A stretch of DNA of 10,770 nt from Lamprocystis purpurea. GTDB taxonomy: Bacteria > Pseudomonadota > Gammaproteobacteria > Chromatiales > Chromatiaceae. The notes beneath the pieces were generated by a model. That model was not told where the DNA came from. It made no database searches and saw nothing but the letters and a program-made list of their open reading frames with translations. The number at the start of each line of letters is the position of its first letter. Position 1 is the stretch's first letter. Where the stretch lies: the NCBI GenBank assembly GCA_020718945.1, contig DYRB01000067.1, positions 1 to 10,770 of the forward strand. Reading direction: 5' to 3'. Positions 5,505 through 10,770 of this stretch are shown piece after piece. Made by a program: the position numbers and the translations under genes.

Positions 5505-7145
5505 TCAGGCCGTCAGGACCGCCATGGCCAGTTCGTCCTGGGCATCGGTCATGTAGGGGATGCCGGTGACGTCCGCGGTCTCGCGATTGGCCGACATCAG
5601 GTCCCCCCGGGAGAGTTGGTCGATGGAGAACTTGCGTGCCCCGGCCATGAATTGCTGGAGCCCGCAGGCGAGTTTGTCCGCATAGCCATACATGGCCACG
5701 GCACCGAAGGGGATCTCCGCCATGGCCTCCTCGCCCACCTTCTGGCGCACCGCCTCCCAGCCGGAGAAGATTGCCTCCGGGGCCTTGCCCAGGGCCTTGA
5801 CCGTCGAGGGCAACTGGTCCCAGTTACCGTTCACCGCGGCGCGGCGCTCCGGCCTCAGGACGCCCTCGATGTTGCTCCCCAGGAAGCCCGGGATCATGGG
5901 GGCCCGGCCCATGCACACCAACTTGGTGAACGGGGCACCCAGGGTCAGGGCCTTGAACAGGTGATCCTCCCGCGCGAAGCCGCCGGCCAGGGAGATGTCC
6001 GGCGGGGTGATGCCGCGTTCGGCCAGGATGCGGCAATAGTCGTAGGCCTTGGCGTGCAAGGGCAGGGATGGGACGCCCCAGTGGTCCATCATGTTCCAGG
6101 GGCTCATCCCGGTGCCGCCGCCGGAGCCGTCGATGGTCAGCAGGTCGAGCCCCGCATCGGCGGCGAAGCGGATGGCCATGGCCAGGGCCTCCATGCCGTA
6201 GGACCCGGTCTTCAGCGAGATGCGCCGGAATCCCAGGGCCCGCAGGCGTGCCACCTCGCCCATGAAGGCCGTGCGGACCTGTTCCGCGGAGCTCAGGTCC
6301 GTGGCGCCGAGGCGGCTGTGACGGGCGAAGCTGGTGATGGCGCCGCGCTCGAAGGCCCTGCGCACCCCGGGGTCCGTCGGGTCCGGGTCCACCACATAGC
6401 CCCGTGCCTTGAGGAAACAGGCATAGTCGATGTCGCGGACCTGGATCTCGCCGCCGATATTCTTGGCCCCCTGACCCCACTTCAACTCGATGATGACCTG
6501 ATCCCCGTACTTGTCGATCAGGTATTCGGCCACACCGTTGCGGGTGTCTTCCACGTTCATCTGGACGATGATGGCGCCGAAGCCGTCGAACCAGCGCAGG
6601 AAGGTCTGGATGCGACGGTCCAGTTCGGGTGCCGCGCTGATGCGGCCGTTGTCTATGACCGCCGCCCGGTCGATGCCGACCACGTTCTCCCCGATCACGA
6701 TGGGGAAGCCGCACAGGGCGGCGCCCACGGCGAAGGAGTCCCAGTACTTGGCGGCGATGAAGGTGGAGCCCAGGGCCCCGGTCATGATGGGCAGACGGCA
6801 GGTCGTCTGCACCCCCCGGCCGAAGCGGGTGGTGATATCGACGTTGGGGAAGATGCGATCATCGCTGGCGGTGGAGAGTCGGTCGGTAAGGCCTTGGGCA
6901 CCATAGGCGTACCCCTGGATACGCAGGGCGTGGTACCCCACCCCCTCCGCGACGACATTGGCCGATCCCGCCGTGGTCTCGCCGAAATTCCGGGGGTAGA
7001 GCAGCTTGCGGCCGAGGAGGGACGACAGCCAGGTCTCGCACTTGCCCTTGCAGTCTGCGCTGCACAGGGTGCAGAGGCCCGACTCACACGGATTGCCGCG
7101 ATTGGTCGTGCCCAGGGCGTCGTTTTGCTTGGGTGCTTCGTACAT
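5505..7145 (-). CDS. FMN-binding glutamate synthase family protein with N-terminal cysteine cluster
   Basis: This 546-aa protein has the alpha/beta-barrel FMN domain of glutamate synthase: ELKWGQGAKNIGGEI (residues 220-234), ISLKTG (309-314), and TIDGSGGGTGMSPWNMMDHW (337-356). It lacks the N-terminal class II amidotransferase domain and the C-terminal region of full-length GltB. It carries five cysteines near the N-terminus (Cys20, 25, 28, 32, 36), spaced like an iron-sulfur or zinc site. This stand-alone type is widespread in anaerobes and proteobacteria; proposed substrates include ammonia-dependent glutamate synthesis or related oxidations, but the real reaction and electron partner are not known from sequence. 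No GltD-like subunit is adjacent. The ATG at 7145 has a perfect AAGGAGG about 8 nt upstream, suggesting strong translation. Hemerythrin follows 91 bp downstream. Confidence 0.9.
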   Translation of the reverse strand: MYEAPKQNDALGTTNRGNPCESGLCTLCSADCKGKCETWLSSLLGRKLLYPRNFGETTAGSANVVAEGVGYHALRIQGYAYGAQGLTDRLSTASDDRIFPNVDITTRFGRGVQTTCRLPIMTGALGSTFIAAKYWDSFAVGAALCGFPIVIGENVVGIDRAAVIDNGRISAAPELDRRIQTFLRWFDGFGAIIVQMNVEDTRNGVAEYLIDKYGDQVIIELKWGQGAKNIGGEIQVRDIDYACFLKARGYVVDPDPTDPGVRRAFERGAITSFARHSRLGATDLSSAEQVRTAFMGEVARLRALGFRRISLKTGSYGMEALAMAIRFAADAGLDLLTIDGSGGGTGMSPWNMMDHWGVPSLPLHAKAYDYCRILAERGITPPDISLAGGFAREDHLFKALTLGAPFTKLVCMGRAPMIPGFLGSNIEGVLRPERRAAVNGNWDQLPSTVKALGKAPEAIFSGWEAVRQKVGEEAMAEIPFGAVAMYGYADKLACGLQQFMAGARKFSIDQLSRGDLMSANRETADVTGIPYMTDAQDELAMAVLTA

Positions 7146-7163
7146 GGACCTTCCTCCTTACTG

Positions 7164-7210
7164 GCGTGGGTTGCCGGCGTGGGTTGCCGGCGGGGGTTGC
7201 CGGCGTGGTG
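7164..7210. repeat. 13-bp tandem repeat in leader of glutamate-synthase-type gene
   Basis: The unit GCGTGGGTTGCCG occurs at 7164-7176 and 7177-7189. A one-base variant (GCGGGGGTTGCCG) follows at 7190-7202 and a partial copy to 7210. It begins 19 bp upstream of the flavoprotein start codon, directly behind its Shine-Dalgarno site, so it probably lies in the 5' untranslated leader or promoter. Confidence 0.85.
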
Positions 7211-7567
7211 ATGACTGGGGCAGGGGGCGCCCTCGCGGACGGGCCGGCCAGGCCCAGCCCAGGCTGTGGCGGGGGCAGCCCTGGGGTGGGAGTGCCCGGC
7301 TGCGTTGGGGTCCTGACACTATCGGTGGGGCCGTGGGCCAAGGTCTCCCGCCTGGGACCTCGATGCGCGGTGGGCTTGCAGCTCTGTTGCGGGCCTGCCG
7401 GGGGCGCTGGTCTGCACCAACCGAGTGCGGCTGGCTGCGCCGCTGCGGGGCGCGATGCTACACCTACAAAAAGTGCGCCTCAATAGGGGGGCGGGCTTGG
7501 TCTTGGCGCCAGGGCACTGCTCCAAGAAGGTGCGCTGACGGCAGGCCGCACCGCGGCCGGAAGCACC

Positions 7568-7590
7568 GTGGGAGCGCCGCCTCGGCCGCT
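7568..7590 (+). repeat. REP-like palindrome, diverged copy
   Basis: The sequence begins GTGGGAGCG as in the other copies, then reads CCGCCTCGGCCGC. Relative to the copy at 7682-7705, both sides of the stem have changed (GGCG to GCCG, CGCC to CGGC), so base pairing is kept. It faces the 7682-7705 copy in inverted orientation, giving a paired REP unit of about 138 bp. Confidence 0.6.
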
Positions 7591-7681
7591 GTTCCCGACG
7601 CGGCTCTACCTCCTCCATCCCTGGAGTCGTCGGCGCGACCGGGCGAAGCCTGGCGAGCCTGGTGGTCACCACACTACAGGG

Positions 7682-7705
7682 GTCGCGGCGAGGCGCCGCT
7701 CCCAC
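7682..7705 (-). repeat. REP-like palindrome, copy 2
   Basis: On the minus strand this reads GTGGGAGCGGCG-CCT-CGCCGCGAC. It matches the copy at 2105-2129 apart from one loop base and has the same GTGG head. It lies in non-coding DNA downstream of the sigma-54 activator gene. Two near-identical copies 5.5 kb apart, with palindromic stems, support a mobile REP family in this genome. No RAYT transposase gene is in the window. Confidence 0.75.
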
Positions 7706-7735
7706 GGGCACCGATCTGGCGTCCAGATTTGGCCT

Positions 7736-7760
7736 CGTGACACAGCTTCGCGGTGTCACG
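7736..7760. other. perfect 8-bp stem-loop
   Basis: CGTGACAC (7736-7743) and GTGTCACG (7753-7760) are exact inverse complements around a 9-nt loop. The structure is about 140 bp past the stop of the response-regulator gene. It lacks a T-run on either strand. It may be a protein-binding palindrome or a transcript 3' end structure. Confidence 0.6.
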
Positions 7761-7898
7761 CAAGGGTGCTGCGCCCCGCGCAGACTCCCTGCCCGGCCTG
7801 AGGACAGCGACTTCCGCGACAGCCACTTCCTGACTGGACCCGCCCTAGCGCCGCCCTCATCGCCATCCTGACCATGGTGGGGACCACCCGAACCCCGG

Positions 7899-9205
<1,307 letters not shown>

Positions 9206-9209
<4 letters not shown>

Positions 9210-10645
9210 GGCCGACCACCAGCCGCGACGGGCAGGGCGGCGGGCAGGGCCTCTTCGCGCAGGAAGGGCAGTCGAACCTCCATCTCGGTGCCGGGGTCCA
9301 GGCGCCGGACCTCGATGCTGCCGCCGAGCTGGCTCAGGATCTGGTAGGTCACCCAGAGCCCCAGGCCGTGGCCGCCGCTGCCCGAGTAGAAGGGCTCGAA
9401 CAGGCGTTGCAGGTGCTCCTCGTCGATGCCGGGGCCGTCGTCCGTCACCCGCAGGAGCAAGTGGCTCCCCTGGGGCTCGCAGGTCATGCCAACCTGCCCG
9501 CCCTCGGGCGCGGCCTGGATGGCGTTGAGCAGCAGGTTGATGAGGATCTGGCGCACCGCGGTGGAGGGCAGGGGCACCCGCCCGTCCAGGCCGCAGCGCC
9601 AGTCCAGGTGCAGCCCCTTCTTGGTCACCTGGGCGTGGATCAGGGTGTGCAGGTCCTCCAGGTCGGCGCGGGACAGGGGGTGGGCCTCCACCCGAGCCTG
9701 GACCAGCAGGGCGGAGACGATGGACTGGATCTGGCGCAGGCCGCGGTCGAGCAGGTCCACGGTCTTCTCCGCCACCTTGGGGTCGGCCCCGTGGTGACGG
9801 AAGGTGCTGATGGCGTTGAGCATGCCCCCCAGGGGGTTGTTGATCTCGTGGGCAACCCCGGCAGCGACCTGACCCACCGCGGCCAGGCGCTCGGTGTGGA
9901 GCATCTCCTTCTCCAGCAGCCGCTTCTCCCTCAGCCCGGCGACCATGTCCTCGAACCCCTGGGCCAGGGCGCCGATCTCGTCGCGGCTGCGCACCGCGGC
10001 GCAATGGGTGTCCAGGTCCCCGGCCCCGACCCGCTGCATGCAGGCCCGCAGCCGCTCTATGGGGCGCATCAGTTGGCGCCCCAGCAGCCAGCCCAGGCCG
10101 AGCAGCACCAGCAGCAGGACCAGGCTGTAGGCGACCGCGGTGCGGAACAGGTCCATGAAGTGGCGCTTGAGCGAGGACAGGGGGTAGTCCACCAGCACGG
10201 TGCCCAAGCGGTGGCCGTCGCGCTCGATGCGGGCGGCGCTGACGAAGCCCGCCGCGCTCTCCCGGGTCCTGGCGACCCCGGGGCCCGGGTCCAGGCTGGA
10301 GGCGATCAGGGCCAGGGACGAGGCCAGCAACGGGTCGTTCGGGGCCTGGCCCCGGCTGGAGCCGTAGATGTCGCCCCCTTGGTCGAGCACCACCACCACC
10401 GGCGGTACCGGGGCCGGCACCCCCAGGGCGAAGCGGTCCAGGGCCTCCGCCACCCGTTGCCGGTCGCTGGCCTCCATGTCCCAGTAGATATTGCCCGCCA
10501 GGCAATGGGTCATGCGCTCCAGGGTGAGGATGCGGTCGGCGCGGAACTCCCGGTAACTGCTGCTGAGAAACAGCAGGGTGAAGACGGCGACGCTGGCCAC
10601 CGACAATACGGCGAAGGCCAGCGTCATGCGCAGGCGGTAACCCAT
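9206..10645 (-). CDS. membrane sensor histidine kinase
   Basis: This 479-aa inner-membrane kinase has TM1 at about residues 8-29, an extracytoplasmic sensor region of about 140 aa, TM2 at about 169-189, a HAMP linker (about 190-240), then the dimerisation domain with phosphoacceptor His266 in AAGVAHEINNPLGGM. The ATPase domain shows the N box (ILINLLLNAIQAA, Asn374), G1 DDGPGI (402-407) and G2 GHGLGL (425-430). HEINNP and the ATPase motifs place it with NtrB/ZraS-like kinases that pair with sigma-54 activators, consistent with the overlapping downstream gene. The sensor region has no motif I recognise, so the signal is unknown. The ATG at 10645 has GGAGG about 7 nt upstream. It is the first gene of the two-component operon. 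Confidence 0.95.
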
Positions 10646-10689
10646 GGGAATCCTCCGATTGTGTGGCGTGCCGGCTCTGCGTCCGGTCC

Positions 10690-10708
10690 GGGTGCCGGGG
10701 GGGCACCC
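10690..10708. other. leader stem-loop upstream of kinase gene
   Basis: GGGTGCC (10690-10696) pairs with GGCACCC (10702-10708) around a five-G loop. It lies 45-63 bp upstream of the kinase start, between the candidate operator and the ribosome-binding site, so it may sit in the 5' leader of the operon. There is no T-run. Confidence 0.5.
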
Positions 10709-10737
10709 TGTCCGCCTGGGGCCTCGGGGCCCGGCGG

Positions 10738-10766
10738 GTTACCCAATGGTAACGGTCCCGGTTACC
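10738..10766. promoter_or_regulatory. candidate operator: three alternating GTTACC/GGTAAC sites
   Basis: GTTACC (10738-10743), GGTAAC (10748-10753) and GTTACC (10761-10766) lie in alternating orientation with centres 10 and 13 bp apart. The first two form a perfect 6-bp inverted repeat around CAAT. The site is about 95-120 bp upstream of the kinase start codon, where regulation of the two-component operon would be expected. Ten-bp spacing puts the first two sites on one face of the helix. The binding protein is unknown. Confidence 0.4.
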
Positions 10767-10770
10767 CTAA

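Larger units (their letters stand above)
7146..7898. other. 753-bp non-coding region with repeats
   Basis: No protein-coding gene is supported between the glutamate-synthase-type start and the end of the response-regulator gene. Both reading directions give Arg/Pro/Gly-rich shadow frames without recognisable domains. The region includes the 13-bp tandem repeat at 7164-7210, a GCAC-N7-GTGC inverted motif at 7413-7429, two inverted REP-like elements at 7568-7590 and 7682-7705, a CTCCA-TCCC-TGGAG hairpin at 7613-7626, and an 8-bp stem-loop at 7736-7760. Confidence 0.75.

Noticed and set aside
1..7210. Short direct repeats considered as CRISPR arrays.
   Set aside because: The repeats at 1-37, 3378-3413 and 7164-7210 are back-to-back without spacers, and no cas gene is present.
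5616..7211. Long plus-strand open frame opposite the glutamate-synthase-type gene.
   Set aside because: It is a GC-rich antisense shadow with His/Gly/Ala-rich composition and no domain; the minus-strand protein is clearly real.
7500..7525. TGGCGCC...CTGCT considered as a sigma-54 promoter.
   Set aside because: The GG-to-GC spacing is 14 nt where 12 is needed, and the orientation does not serve a supported gene.
7006..7740. Plus-strand open frame across the non-coding gap.
   Set aside because: It is Arg/Gly/Trp-rich, runs through tandem repeats and REP elements, and has no recognisable motif.

Overview
The window is very GC-rich chromosomal DNA with proteobacterial gene content. It carries a membrane histidine kinase with a sigma-54 activator, a bacteriohemerythrin, a transglutaminase/N-formylglutamate amidohydrolase pair, and REP-like palindromes headed by GTGG. 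Protein style, long gene-poor gaps and decaying genes would suit a large-genome gammaproteobacterium, perhaps a purple sulfur bacterium (Chromatiaceae). That placement is an impression; no rRNA or marker gene is present to confirm it.

Layout, left to right. Bases 1-37 hold a 14-bp tandem repeat. Bases 101-1695 (minus) hold a two-gene operon, transglutaminase-like protease then N-formylglutamate amidohydrolase, overlapping by 4 nt. Bases 1696-2727 have no intact gene but contain a double hairpin, a short remnant resembling a TumE-family toxin, and a REP-like palindrome. Bases 2728-3264 (minus) encode a 178-aa membrane protein of the Pycsar-effector (DUF5706) type. Across a 309-bp gap with a 12-bp repeat lies a divergent gene (3574-4846, plus) derived from a glutaminase-STAS-cyclic-nucleotide-binding fusion. 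Its glutaminase part has lost the catalytic segments through two apparently in-frame deletions, and its last domain is thrown out of frame at a run of eight C.

Bases 4991-5413 (minus) encode a bacteriohemerythrin with all seven iron ligands, and 5505-7145 (minus) an FMN-binding glutamate-synthase-type oxidoreductase with an N-terminal cysteine cluster. The two may be co-transcribed. Bases 7146-7898 carry a 13-bp tandem repeat, an inverted pair of REP-like elements and a perfect 8-bp stem-loop. Bases 7899-10645 (minus) are a two-component operon, sensor kinase then sigma-54 activator, again overlapping by 4 nt. Upstream of it are three alternating GTTACC/GGTAAC sites that look like an operator.

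How the genes may work together: the hemerythrin and flavoprotein suggest oxygen- or redox-linked metabolism, and the kinase/activator pair suggests sigma-54 control of an unidentified target. The most unusual locus is 2728-4846, where a membrane protein resembling a cyclic-nucleotide-triggered defence effector sits head to head with a gene that retains a cyclic-nucleotide-binding domain. No cyclase is visible, so a complete Pycsar system is not present in this window.
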